Assembly (NCBI RefSeq): GCF_027943255.1
Contig: NC_072897.1
Coordinates: forward strand, 57,808,406 to 57,872,405
Origin: Anastrepha obliqua
Lineage: Eukaryota > Arthropoda > Insecta > Diptera > Tephritidae
Length of the DNA: 64,000 bases
Direction: 5' to 3'
The notes under the pieces were generated by a model that had not been told where the DNA came from, did no database searches, and saw only the letters and a list, made by a program, of their open reading frames with translations. Each line of letters starts with the position of its first letter. Within the stretch, counting starts at the first letter, position 1. Shown one piece after another: positions 11,165 to 20,910 of this stretch. The translations under genes were made by a program, and so were the position numbers.

Positions 11165-12490
11165 AAACGCAACATTCAAAACCAAATCGAATGGCGGTCT
11201 CATTTACCACAGATCTGGCAACGAACCAGTCATGCCGAGAAGGTATAACAGCTCTGACAACTGCTTCTATCAATGAGGGCTGTTGCCGGCTGACGTTTAT
11301 CTGCTTGCCAGGAAAGTGAGATTCTTTCAGCAAGCTCAGTGTCTCACTTTGCCACTCAGTGAAGGAACCATCAGATTTCCCAAGTGAGCCAAGCTTTGCA
11401 GTTGGGTCCCTTTCAGGATCCTAACCAATTTCGCGGTGTCACTCAGAGGCTCAATATTGCTGCAGAATTCCCTATGTCGAGTCCCGAATAAGCCTTTTGT
11501 AGTTTTTCTGAACATCACGGTATCGCTCCCAGTCCTCAGCAAGGTTAGTCTTGAGGGGCCCGGTTTAGAAGTTTTCTCGACTCACGCCTCAACATCTGAA
11601 GCTCTCGATTCCACCAAGGAATGGGTGTGCGGTTAGGGAGAGGTCGAATTGTACAGGCTGACTCAAAACATTCAGTTAGGGCAGCGTTGAGTTTTTCAAC
11701 AGACCGCTCAATGGCCTGTTCTTTTCGTAGTGTGGCGTAACGTCAAGGTCCGTCAACGCCCCCCTAAACTTCTGCCAGTCTGTTTTTCTGGGGTTTCTAG
11801 CGGGCAATGGCATTTGTGCCTCCTCGCCACACTGAAACTCAAGGTACATGTGGTCTGGGCACGAATCTTCAGTAAGGACACTCCAGTTCCTGCTTGACCA
11901 CCCAAGTTTGTATGCTGGGCATTAGCATCGCAACATAGGATGAGGCACAGATTGCGCCTCTCACAGAACCTCACGAGACTAGTGGCCTTCCCGGATGGTG
12001 GCCCTTCCGGAGTATCGTAAGGAAAATAAGCAGATGCTATCACAAACTTCGACCATCCGCGTCTACCTCTGTGACACACCTCAGCCGCTACCAGGTCTTA
12101 GCAACAGAATTGCTCAAGACCCGTCACAGTGAAATGGGATGATACTAAAAGACCAGTCCTAGGTCAACTCGAACTACTGAAATATAATAACGTGGCCCCT
12201 TTCAACGCGCTTAAGCACCCTCGGATGGGCTTGGGCGAAGGTCCAGCTCCCCATCCTCCACTGACGAAAATTTCACAGGGCAGACAGTTGTGCTGGGCTT
12301 TTTATCGAGGCGCCGATAGGGACGTGGCTTTGCAGAAACCACCACGCTTGTACCTTCGGGGGTCGTGGCTCGCCATTGGCGGCAGCAGCAAGGCAGGGAG
12401 GTGTACTGCTTTAAGCCAGCGTCTTTCTCCGCTTACCTCGAGAGCGAGACATCTTGGAAGCGCCTCAGGCAACTCCTCGCGTGAATTGAG
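11165..12490 (-). pseudogene. LOA-like LINE fragment (EN and RT start), deleted
   Basis: This segment is a second, shorter copy of the LINE at 23520-28960, on the same strand. The shared blocks are RQQP.LIEAVVRA and PSRHDWFV at 11115-11333 (against 25011-25298) and CDANAQH of the endonuclease at 11753-12079 (against 25933-26127). At about 12215 the match jumps: sequence equal to 26250-26290 is joined directly to sequence equal to 26930-27200, so about 650 bp of ORF1/EN border has been lost. Stops and frame changes are frequent. It sits between unrelated pieces at 11160 and about 12495. Confidence 0.75.
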
Positions 12491-12559
12491 CCCTCACTAA
12501 GCGCTGCGCAAAGAGTCAAAGCCACCTTGGAACTTATCCCCCATATGGACCCGCTCATG

Positions 12560-13650
12560 AAAAGATTTTTGAAAAAACGAAGTAAATGCAGCAATAAAAA
12601 GGATCAAAACAAAGAAAGCTCTTGGATATGATCTCATCACAGGAGTAGTTCTGCTGCCCGATACAGGAATCTCTTTTCTCACGTATATATATAACGCTAC
12701 CGTACTAGCTGGTTTTGTTCCTCCCCAATGGGAAACAAAATCCTCCTTAAGCCCGGAAAAGGCGCAGAAAATATGGAATCTTATCGTCCCATCAGCTTAT
12801 TGCCTCTAAAGTTATCGAATCCCATTTTCTCAAAAGAATGTTGCCCATAATTGCAGACCGGAAATTAATCCCAAATCACCAGTTCGGCGAGAAAAACACA
12901 CGGTACCATCGAATAAGTATACAGATTCGTAAACAGTATTCCCAAAGCTTTTGAGCAGAATAAATATTGTTCGGCTGCATTTCCCGACATACATATCTCA
13001 AGCTTTCAACCGCGTTTGGCAGAAGCCGTCATGCCTCTACAAAATAAAACTCACTCTACCTATTAATTATAATACTTTTATCAAGTCCTACCTCAAAGAC
13101 CGACACTTCTTTCTTAAACAAAACGAAGAGCAGTCTGAACTTCGTGAAAGTTTACCTGGCACACCTCAAGGCAGTATAATGGGGCCAACACTTTACTTCC
13201 TTTGCACAAAAAATTTACCAATCACAGAGGAAACTGTAGTCGGAACTTTTGCAGATGACACCGCCCTACTCTGTATAGACTCCCACCCCGAAGAGGCTTC
13301 CCAGCCCAGAAATGACTTTATAAAAAGTCTAAAAGACTGGAAAATAAAAGCTAACGAGGCAAAAACTGCTCAAGTTACCTTTACACTCAAACGAAACACT
13401 GGCATACCCGTTAAACTCAATAATGTAATCATTCTCCAAAATACTGTTATAAAATATCTTGCCAAGCACCTCGACAGCAAGCTTATATGGAAAGCACATA
13501 TTTTCACCAAACGTAAAGCACTCGGAATTAAACTCCGAAACCTATAGTGGTTACTAATCGAAATTCTCTTGTTTCTCCCAAAAGCAAGCTCTTACTGTAC
13601 CCAGCTATCTTAAAATCAAAATGGATCTTTGGTGTACAACTCTTGGGCAC
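12560..13650 (+). pseudogene. Jockey-type LINE reverse transcriptase
   Basis: Reading in shifting frames gives the full order of a Jockey RT: the AIKRIKTKKALGYDLITG block near 12590, a degenerate FVPPQWE near 12715, KPGKGAENMESYRPIS near 12755, and then an open 198-codon frame (12951-13547) with AFNRVW, LPGTPQGSIMGPTLYFL, the catalytic FADD in TFADDTALL, and the thumb. A shifted C-terminal piece with LLYPAILKSKWIFGVQLLG follows to about 13650. The RT would copy element RNA at a nicked target. Several frame changes make it inactive. Its endonuclease may be the piece at 8503-9400. Confidence 0.8.
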
Positions 13651-13809
13651 TACAGCTAACTCTAACATCTAACTAAAAATTAGTGACCTACATACACTCT
13701 CTTCTTTTCCCTATTTTTTTTCATTGAATAAAATAAAAATTCGTGAAATTGTCCCCCTGAGGGACACCACTAGAAAATAATAGGTTAGCCTTCAGAAAAC
13801 ATTCAAATA

Positions 13810-14440
13810 ACCAAAGACGAACTCTTCCCCGCTTTACCAACAACAACTAAAGAAAGCCCAAATATATAGTGGCATTCAAAAAGGATTGAAACATTCAAAA
13901 AATTTTAGCTCTGAAGTATGTATTAAAAATCATTGAGCTTTCACACAGAAATTTACTACTTCTTGTGAAAAATGGTGCTATCGATAAGAAGTTTACAACA
14001 ACTAAACAGCTTTTCGGAATTTGTAACGTGAAAAATGAACTGCACAAAAATTTAAATTCTATCAAATTTACAATTCACGCTCCATGCTTAAATGAAGTCG
14101 CAGAAAATGAAATAAAAAAAATTTAAAAGAAGTGGGTGTAGTTCTTCTAACTTTTGACTTCTCTTACCTTCCGGAAAAAATTTATGTTTCGTGGCATGTG
14201 ACCAAGACTGTGCTACCCAAACCCCTCTAGGTGTAAGAACTGTCAATTTCTTGACCACACAAAAAACGCTGTAATAAGCCCAATGTGTGCAATGTATGCA
14301 CTCTTCCACCCCACAACCCTCAACCATGCACCCGCACTCATTGCGTAAACTGCTCCGCTTACCACTCATTATCAAGTAAATTGTGCCCGAAATTCGTGCA
14401 AATCAAAAGTATAACCAGAGAATGTTAATGGGATGAGAAG
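13810..14440 (+). pseudogene. LINE ORF1 zinc-knuckle fragment
   Basis: The plus strand, read over several frame changes, gives an RRM-like stretch ending near LPEKIYVSWHVTKTVLPKP at about 14170-14230 and a cysteine cluster with CTRTHCVNCSAYHS then CPKF at about 14310-14395. This arrangement is typical of the nucleic-acid-binding end of Jockey ORF1. The 95-codon minus frame over the same bases is a shadow. It is a short, dead piece. Confidence 0.5.
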
Positions 14441-14444
14441 GCGA

Positions 14445-14890
14445 AAATGTTACTGTAAAGAATTTTTAGTACAATTGAGATTTAAAAGGTTTGTAGTACG
14501 GGATTTAAGAACACCGACTTTATAGACACCACACTGAGTTTTGCCACACAAAAATTGAAAACACCACACATTTTTCACCTCAACACATAACACATTTCCC
14601 AACTCGACATTAAACCAATTAAATTTTTACTATTTTCGTATTTTTGAAATAATAAGCGAATACGTAAAATTTATTATACAAAATTTTTTTCACTTACATT
14701 AAAAAAATAATAAATTACAAAAAAAAAAATTTGAAAAAAAAATACCAGTCTACCGGTTAGACGCGATAGAAGTGAAACCTTCCGTAAAACAAACTGAGAG
14801 AGAATAAGACGAAAGCAGCATTAGGAGCGGGATAATTATAGGTTCATTATAATATTGCTATAAAGTTCATATTTTATTTTCTTCATTTTA
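14445..14890. other. AT-rich stretch without a gene
   Basis: No protein or RNA is recognisable. The block CTACCGGTTAGACGCGATAG at 14750-14769 stands out in base composition and could be the outer end of the endonuclease-bearing element next to it, but I could not find its partner. Confidence 0.35.
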
Positions 14891-14893
14891 TTA

Positions 14894-15294
14894 TTATTCA
14901 TCCTCAATGTTTTCAATTTCAACAAATGATACGAGTGGCTTATGATAGATAAAATATGATACAAATGCTTTGGTTTCGATGTTGTCAACATATCTTTGAA
15001 ATACCGCGTCAATGGTTGTTTTTGATCGTGTTGTCGATTCAGTGCGATTGTTACACATTTTTAAATTGAATGTTGTATTGAGAACGTCAATTAAAGGAAC
15101 CGCTGTATCCAATGCAAAATTTACGTTAAAATCGCCACTTAAAATCATTGGAACTTTTTTGTAATCTTTTCTAAGTATCCGCGATACTTCTGGTGTATAC
15201 TTTATTAAATTTTCGTGAATGAATTCCGTGATGCTATTTATTGATTTTTTTTCTGTCGATACTCACGACACTTTTCCGTATTATTTTTCGGCAT
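14894..15294 (-). pseudogene. Collapsed Helitron-like element with endonuclease domain
   Basis: On the minus strand an ATG at 15294 opens MPKNNTEKCREYRQKKN, the kind of basic start seen in Helitron-type proteins, followed by a stop. After that comes the end of an endonuclease/exonuclease/phosphatase-fold domain in another frame: ITEFIHENLIKYTPEVSR, then MILSGDFNVNFA (the catalytic GDFN), STTRSKTTIDAVF and YFIYHKPLVS, ending at 14894. Such an endonuclease is found at the C-terminus of some Helitron-like (Helentron-type) proteins. An internal deletion has joined the first codons to the last about 110 codons, removing Rep and helicase. The identity of the family is an inference from these two ends. 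Confidence 0.5.
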
Positions 15295-15367
15295 AATTGC
15301 GGTAAATATTTAAAAATGAAAATATTTACGAATATAAAAATGCACACGCGGTTGCTATTATGAGCGT

Positions 15368-15451
15368 CCCCAGCAAAACCTGCGTGACCGAAACTCTAAC
15401 ACAATTACATTTTTTTGAATGTTACACATATGCACGCAGGTTTTGCTGGGG
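15368..15451. repeat. 19-bp perfect inverted repeat
   Basis: CCCCAGCAAAACCTGCGTG (15368-15386) faces its exact reverse complement at 15433-15451, 46 bases apart. Just after each arm the phrase AAACTCTAACA.AATTACA occurs in direct orientation (15391 and 15460). It may be the end structure of the neighbouring Helitron-like piece. Confidence 0.7.
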
Positions 15452-15610
15452 CGTGACCCAAACTCTAACAGAATTACACATATGCACTCGTATTTGTTTG
15501 AAAATCGACTTTTTTTTTTGGTTCTCCGTCACCTTTGGAAAATGTGTAAACAGTAAGCAAACTTTATTCATATATTTTTCCTCATTTTTGCATCAGTAAA
15601 ATTAAACAAA

Positions 15611-15805
15611 CGCCGTAGCCGAATGGGTTGGTGCGTGACTACTATTCAGAATTCACAGAGAGAACGTCAGTTCGAATCTCGGTGAAAACACCAAAATTAA
15701 GGAAAACTATTTTTCTAATAGCGCTCACCCCTCTGCAGGCAATGGCAAAACACCGAGTGTATTTCTGCCATGAAAAAAAGCTCCTCATAAACATATCATA
15801 AAATA
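15611..15805 (+). mobile_element. tRNA-derived SINE, copy 2 (5' part)
   Basis: Starts CGCCGTAGCCGAATGGGTTG with A-box-like TAGCCGAATGG and B-box-like GTTCGAATCTCGG, then the shared body to CTCCTCATAAA near 15790, followed by an A/T tail of AAAATAA units. The 3' third is missing. Confidence 0.85.
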
Positions 15806-15837
15806 AAATAAAATAACTGTATAAAAAATTTTTTTTC

Positions 15838-15903
15838 TTGTGATTCGAACCAAGAATTTTGGATCGGAAGCTCACATTGCTAGCCGCTCGGCTATCGCGC
15901 CAT
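15838..15903 (-). repeat. tRNA-like segment, probably the head of another SINE
   Basis: On the minus strand TAGCCGAGCGG and GGTTCGAATCA are good A- and B-box matches about 35 bases apart. The ends do not pair into a 7-bp acceptor stem and an A/T-rich run follows, so a SINE head is more likely than a tRNA gene. It faces the SINE at 15611 head to head. Confidence 0.5.
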
Positions 15904-16342
15904 ACTGTCGGCGCTGGCCTAAAAGTTATTTAGTTCGTCGCTACGTTTATATTTAATATTCGTAGCCAAGAGTGTCGCTTTTTTCGTTTCACTTTTTCTC
16001 AAATCACTCCCAACGATTCTAAAGAAGTTTTCACTTCAAAAAAAATTTGGCGTCGAGCATTGATGTCAAGTCATGCATTTCGAAGGGATAGAGGCGCGGT
16101 GCGTTTGCTTCTGTGACTGCGTTGTGAACCAGAGACCTGCATGGCTCACTGTTTTCTTGAGTTGTTCATACGCTAAATTTCTTGCTCACATTCAGTAAAT
16201 TGAACCAAAATAAATATTTGGTCAAGTGCAGTCAACTCATGCAGGCGAACGCGTAGTTCAGCTCAGTCAACACGTATGATCTAATATCTTCGGCTCAAAT
16301 CTAATCATTGAACAAAAAGCAGCATTGAATGAAATTAGCAAC

Positions 16343-16833
16343 GGCCTTTGCGTTCAAACGATCAAACTTGTTCAAAGAAGTAATTGTCATTATTGTAAAT
16401 AGCACATGTTCGAGCAATCGAGCGTTGGCGTACAATGTACGCTGTAAATTGTGTTTCGTATTTGAAAGGATTAGTTGGTTTCAGCCGTTGTAAAATAATG
16501 TCAAACGATTATAATAAGTTGTAAGAAAAAAAAAACAAATATGAAAATATAGTGTTTTTGCTTTAAAATTTTGCTTTTATTTTGCTATCGTTACATGCAA
16601 AAACTCATGCGGGATCATACGTGTTCAAACCGGCTCATTTGGCTCTATAGCCCTTTTATTCTTTCTCAAAAAAATGAATGTACAGCCGAACGAGCAAATA
16701 CCCGAAACGGCTGCTATGAAGACGATTGATGATAACATCGGAGAGCTAAAACGCAGCACATGATTTGATTGAGCTGAAATAAACAATGACAATAACTTAT
16801 TTGAACAAGTTCGATCGTTTGAACGCAAAGGCC
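16343..16833. mobile_element. Inverted-repeat element, about 0.5 kb
   Basis: GGCCTTTGCGTTCAAACGAT at 16343 and the inverted copy ending at 16833 extend about 50 bases on each side (16343-16395 and 16784-16833) with few mismatches. Outside the arms TTGAACAAAAA recurs on both sides, and CTCATGC and CATACGTG blocks are also shared, so the full element may reach from about 16230 to 16900. It has no coding capacity; an 83-codon minus frame is a by-product. Confidence 0.6.
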
Positions 16834-16953
16834 TGTTTTTTTGTTCAAGCGAAGCGTATGAATGTTTTACACTCAATCGGTGCAGTTCTCTAATACTAGC
16901 CTAATCCACTACTAATTCGCATTTTTCAACTCAATATTTATTAGTGCCGTCTT

Positions 16954-17050
16954 CACCATCTTCAGTTAACGCTAACTGGCACCTTATCTGACAGATCACC
17001 GAACGATTTCTGTCAAATAAAGTGCCAGTTAGCGCTAACTGAAGATGGTG
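16954..17050. repeat. 97-bp near-perfect hairpin (mini MITE)
   Basis: CACCATCTTCAGTTAACGCT begins a 41-base left arm (16954-16994); the right arm (17010-17050) is its inverted copy with three mismatches; the loop is 15 bases. Transcribed RNA would form a long hairpin. No flanking duplication is obvious. Confidence 0.75.
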
Positions 17051-17639
17051 AAAACAGTCGTTATGTAATTGCGTTTTAATTTCAATATTAAAAGTAGAAA
17101 ATCGGTATAAATCTACGTTCTAAAATCAGGCTTTTAAGTTATTTAAAATCGTCCTGAAATAAAAATGTGTTCTGCACTTGAAAATATTGAAATTAAAACG
17201 ATTTTATATAAATATTCCGTAATACAATGCATGATGAACAAGTTAATAGCGGATTGAACTAGTATATGAAAGTATGTAAATATGTTTAGGTGTAAAAGTA
17301 ACCTCTTTTCTGAAGAATTTTGAATGAATTTCTCTCGTCTACTATAAACCCAAAGTTAGCCTGAATATAAGCCAAGTCCTCTCGAATTCCCTTGTTTGCA
17401 AACAATTTCTTTGCAAAAATAACGCAAGCCGCATCGTCATTGAGACCATCAACAATATCTTTGATTCCGTCAAAATTTTTTGCATAATATGATACTGCCT
17501 CCAACCAAGTTCCCCAGCGTGTCAAGACCTTTAAAAATGCCAAATTTTTTAATCATTTATACATACATGGATTTAAAAAAAAAACTTACTGGTTGAGGCG
17601 GTAGAGGTAGATCTGGTTGCTTTTCTTGAAAGAATCGAA

Positions 17640-18507
17640 GGTAATTATATAGAAGAGCGGCCCTTCAGAAAATCAATATTTTTGTAAAATTTTTTCAATG
17701 ATATCAATAAAATGTATTGTAAAAGAGTGTTTAAGATCGGGGGAACTATACTTTTATGTAGGATTTACTGTTAATATGAATATCAAATCCGGCGGGCGAC
17801 ACAACAAGAATTACCGCTTGAACATTATATAAGTGTTTTGAAATGTTGTCCAACTCCGGCTACGCAATCCACAGTATTTTTGCGTAGAACTCCTTTTCGC
17901 GTGGGCGGCCTTCGGCCGCGCTTCAAAAAAATAACCCTCATCAGTCCAACTCCGGCTACGCAATCCACAGTATTTTTGCGTAGAACTGCTTTTCGCGTGG
18001 GCGGCCTTCGGCCGCGCTTCAAAAAAATAACCCTCATCAGTCCAACTCCGGCTACGCAATCCACAGTATTTTTGCGTAGAACTCCTTTTCGCGTGGGCGG
18101 CCTTCGGCCGCGCTTCAAAAAAATAACCCTCATCAGTCCAACTCCGGCTACGCAATCCACAGTATTTTTGCGTAGAACTCCTTTTCGCGTGGGCGGCCTT
18201 CGGCCGCGCTTCAAAAAAATAACCCTCATCAGTCCAACTCCGGCTACGCAATCCACAATATTTTTGCGTAGAACTCCTTAAACACTCTTTTACAATACAT
18301 TTTATTGATATCATTGAAAAAATTTTACAAAAATATTGATTTTCTGAAGGGCCGCCGGATTTGATATTCATATTAACAGTAAATCCTACATAAAAGTATA
18401 GTTCCCCCGATCTTAAACACTCTTTTACAATACATTTTATTGATATCATTGAAAAAATTTTACAAAAATATTGATTTTCTGAAGGGCCGCTCTTCTATAT
18501 AATTACC
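17640..18507. mobile_element. Foldback element with 8-bp duplication and tandem core
   Basis: GGTAATTATATAGAAGAGCG at 17640 faces its inverted copy ending at 18507, and both are flanked by GAATCGAA (17632-17639 and 18508-18515), an 8-bp target duplication as made by hAT or P-type transposases. The arms are about 150 bases long. The right arm contains a direct duplication of about 80 bases (18275-18353 and 18412-18490). The middle is a five-copy 96-bp tandem array. It encodes no transposase, so it was moved in trans. Confidence 0.9.
17849..18280. repeat. 96-bp tandem array, 4.5 copies
   Basis: CAACTCCGGCTACGCAATCC recurs at 17851, 17947, 18043, 18139 and 18235, a strict 96-bp period with hardly any change between units. 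Each unit holds GCGGCCTTCGGCCGC, a 6-bp stem with a 3-base loop. Because 96 is a multiple of three, long open frames run through on both strands (147, 143 and 212 codons); they are a by-product of the period. Confidence 0.95.
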
Positions 18508-19495
18508 GAATCGAATTCTTGTTGCACTTTTTCAAAATATTTTCTTCATATTTGCAACTAAGGGATCAACTTCTGCATACTGGCTTCGCAGTTTTTCACA
18601 TACCCTGTGAACTCCGTGCGCAACACATGTAATATGAATCATTCGTGGATATAATATCTGAATACCATCTACGCCTTTTTCATATATGGTGCAGCGTCTG
18701 TAACAAATATCAGTACTTTATCCCGTTTTACTTCTTCTGGCCATAGAATTTTTAAGGCATCATCAAAGAGTTTAGCAATTTCCGAAGTGTTTACCTTTTG
18801 TATTACTTCCGATGTTAGAAGAAAGCCTCGGCCACCTTGCCGTAAAGGACCGACAATGACATTGCAAACGAATCTGCCTGCTTTGTCCGTAGTCTCATCA
18901 ATTGACACAAAAATGATGCTGTTTCCAATATGCGACCATATTTCTTCCAAAACATTTTCATAAATTTCTTTTAAATAGTGTTTCCGCATAGTCGATGGAA
19001 CAGGAACTTTTTCCTAGACATATTTTTCCATAAACGATCTGAACTCTTTATGATTGGCTTTTATTAAAGGTATATCGCAAGGTACCATCATTTTGGAGAT
19101 ATCTCTGAAAAACTCTGATGTGGCATTATTTAGAAATGAAGTTATAGGTTGTGCCTTCGGAGCCAGTTTCAATGCCGCCGCTTTTTTGTCTTTTTCCGTT
19201 TGAAGATGTTGTTGAATATGATGTTTTTTGTCGTGATTTACTTTTATTTCACAGCTTGTACAAATGAGAATCTTTCCGTCAGTCGAAAGTATGTCTTCCC
19301 CAAATTCTTGTATATAGCCGCAAATTTTCACGGAATTATAAGAATGTGCCTTAGGCATTTAAAATTACCGCAAATATTTAACTCACAAAGAAAATTAACG
19401 CACGAATTTGAAAATGTTGAGTTTTATCTAAAAAAAAAGAAACTCATCATATCGCAAGCTGAAGGAGCAATAGAAATCAGCTGATGAGTAGAGAG

Positions 19496-19734
19496 CAGTG
19501 TTGTAAAACAAAAAAGCTCTGCCAAATCCAAGGTACTTTGTCAGGCTTCAAATATAAAAATGCAAGAAAAAGGCAAAGCGCCTAGAAAAGGCGAAAAAAG
19601 GCGATAAAATCAAAAAAAGGCAAAATAAAAATTAATATTTTGTATAAAAACGATGTCAAACGCGTAATTCTTGATTTCGTTAACAGATAGGATCACGCAG
19701 TCAAAATAGGCAAATGCCTTAAAATCCTAACCCT
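19496..19734. mobile_element. Possible hAT termini
   Basis: CAGTGTTGTAAAACAAAAAA at 19496 and, inverted, CAGGGTTAGGATTTTAAGGC ending at 19734 both look like hAT ends. They may bound a short non-autonomous element, or the second one may be the 5' end of the hAT gene at 17286-19358. The flanking 8 bases do not match. The interior is a purine-rich run of AAAAAGGC-like words. Confidence 0.3.
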
Positions 19735-19983
19735 GGTGATAATGATAATCGGCTTTATCACGCACTCCATCGTATACTGTTTTTCGGAGAAGTTACTACA
19801 AAAGCATTCATGCATTTCGAACAACTCCGAACGTAAATTCGAAAATCGGAGAATAGCATTCACTGAGTACACTCTAAATGTCAAATTGTCACATTTCCCA
19901 CAATTTTTCTACGACAAGTTTTTGTAAGCGGACAGTCCACGAAAAATTGAAATAAATTAAAATAAAGTGAAAAAATTATAAAA

Positions 19984-20740
19984 ATGTAAGTATTTATGGA
20001 ATAAACGGGCAATCAGTATTTAATTTGTCAAAATACAGGTCCAAAATAACAACAAGGCAACAGTATGCGGCTTTGCTGGAGTTGCTGCAAGAAAAGTCCT
20101 CTATACCACACGGCTTTTCAAAGTGCTCTAAGGAAGAAGCGTCTGAGTTTTGGAAAAAGGTGGCGGAGGAGCTTAACAGCATGGGCCCACCTCAGAAAGA
20201 CATCACTAGCTGGAAAAAGGTAAAATGTGTTATTTACTGTGCCTTGTTTGTGTGTATATATGTATATATATCGTGTTTACTAGGTATGGCTAGACTGGAA
20301 GGCGTATATTAAAAGGAAGCTAGCGGAAAACAAAAATAGAACAGTGGGCTACTGGTGGCGGTCGAAACAGGCAGCACCATTTCAATGAAATGGAGGAAGC
20401 TGTCATCCGATTGACTGCACTAGAGACTAGCACGAATGGAATTGAAAACAGTGTTGGGCTACCTGTTGCAGGCGATTCTGAAGCTAAGATCGGGGCTGAC
20501 GTGTCAATGACGTCATCGAGCCGCAGTCCAGCACTTCCGAGACGTATTTCCTCTGCGCGCAAACCAACTGATACAAGTACAGCAGAAGTACTTCAAGACC
20601 ATTTTTTGTTTCAAAAGGAATTTCAGGAAAAGACTATAGCACACTATTCAATACAGGAACAAAAGCTGGAAGATATTTGTTCCGGTATACGACGCTTATA
20701 CCTAGCAATGGAAGAATGCAGAAGTGGAAGAAACCCATAG
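19984..20740 (+). pseudogene. PIF/Harbinger MADF (Myb/SANT-like) accessory gene
   Basis: The start codon seems to be split by an intron: AT at 19984-19985, donor GTAAGT at 19986, acceptor CAG ending 20038, then G completes ATG and gives MSKITTRQQYAALLELLQ. The MADF helices continue to SMGPPQKDITSWKK, a second intron (20220-20283, GT..AG) and VWLDWKAYIKRKLAENKN. Then a one-base shift separates this from ATGGGRNRQHHFNE and the C-terminal frame that runs from 20390 to 20740 and ends in a helix-rich tail (FQEKTIAHYSIQEQKLEDIC). Such proteins escort the transposase to DNA and the nucleus. The shift probably inactivates it. An alternative acceptor could also repair the frame; I did not find one. 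Confidence 0.7.
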
Positions 20741-20910
20741 ACACAACCAATCCATGGAAGATTTGATCAATGATAAAAAACAAACATACATACATATGTA
20801 TGTATGTATATGTACATTCCTTTATTTATATACAAGTGCCTATCAAAAGTTCAAATAAAAAAAGTGTAAATGAATTAATACATATAAGTCTTGCTATTTT
20901 TAATTGAATA

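Larger units (their letters stand above)
17286..19358 (-). pseudogene. hAT-like transposase gene, split by a foldback element
   Basis: The ATG at 19358 begins MPKAHSYNSVKICGYI with a zinc-binding pattern CTSC and H.....H near residue 32, of the BED/CGGBP1 type. After one stop at about 19016 the frame continues through SIDETTDKAGR and VFVTDAAPYM-like blocks (18989-18669), placing two acidic residues as in hAT transposases. A frame change near 18670 leads to PRMIHITCVAHGVHRVCEKL. The foldback element (17640-18507) then intervenes, and the gene resumes with PDLPLPPQP, a 61-bp intron (17589-17529, GTAAGT donor) and VLTRWGTWLEAVSYYAKNFD to 17286. The last part of the hAT dimerisation domain is missing. 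One stop, one shift and the insertion make it dead. I know the family as a multicopy insect protein; its superfamily is an inference. Confidence 0.7.

Noticed and set aside
15838..15903. A tRNA gene
   Set aside because: Good A and B boxes but no acceptor-stem pairing and an A/T tail; treated as a SINE head.
17811..18449. Long open frames of 212, 147 and 143 codons
   Set aside because: They exist because the 96-bp repeat unit is a multiple of three; no domain and several phases are open at once.
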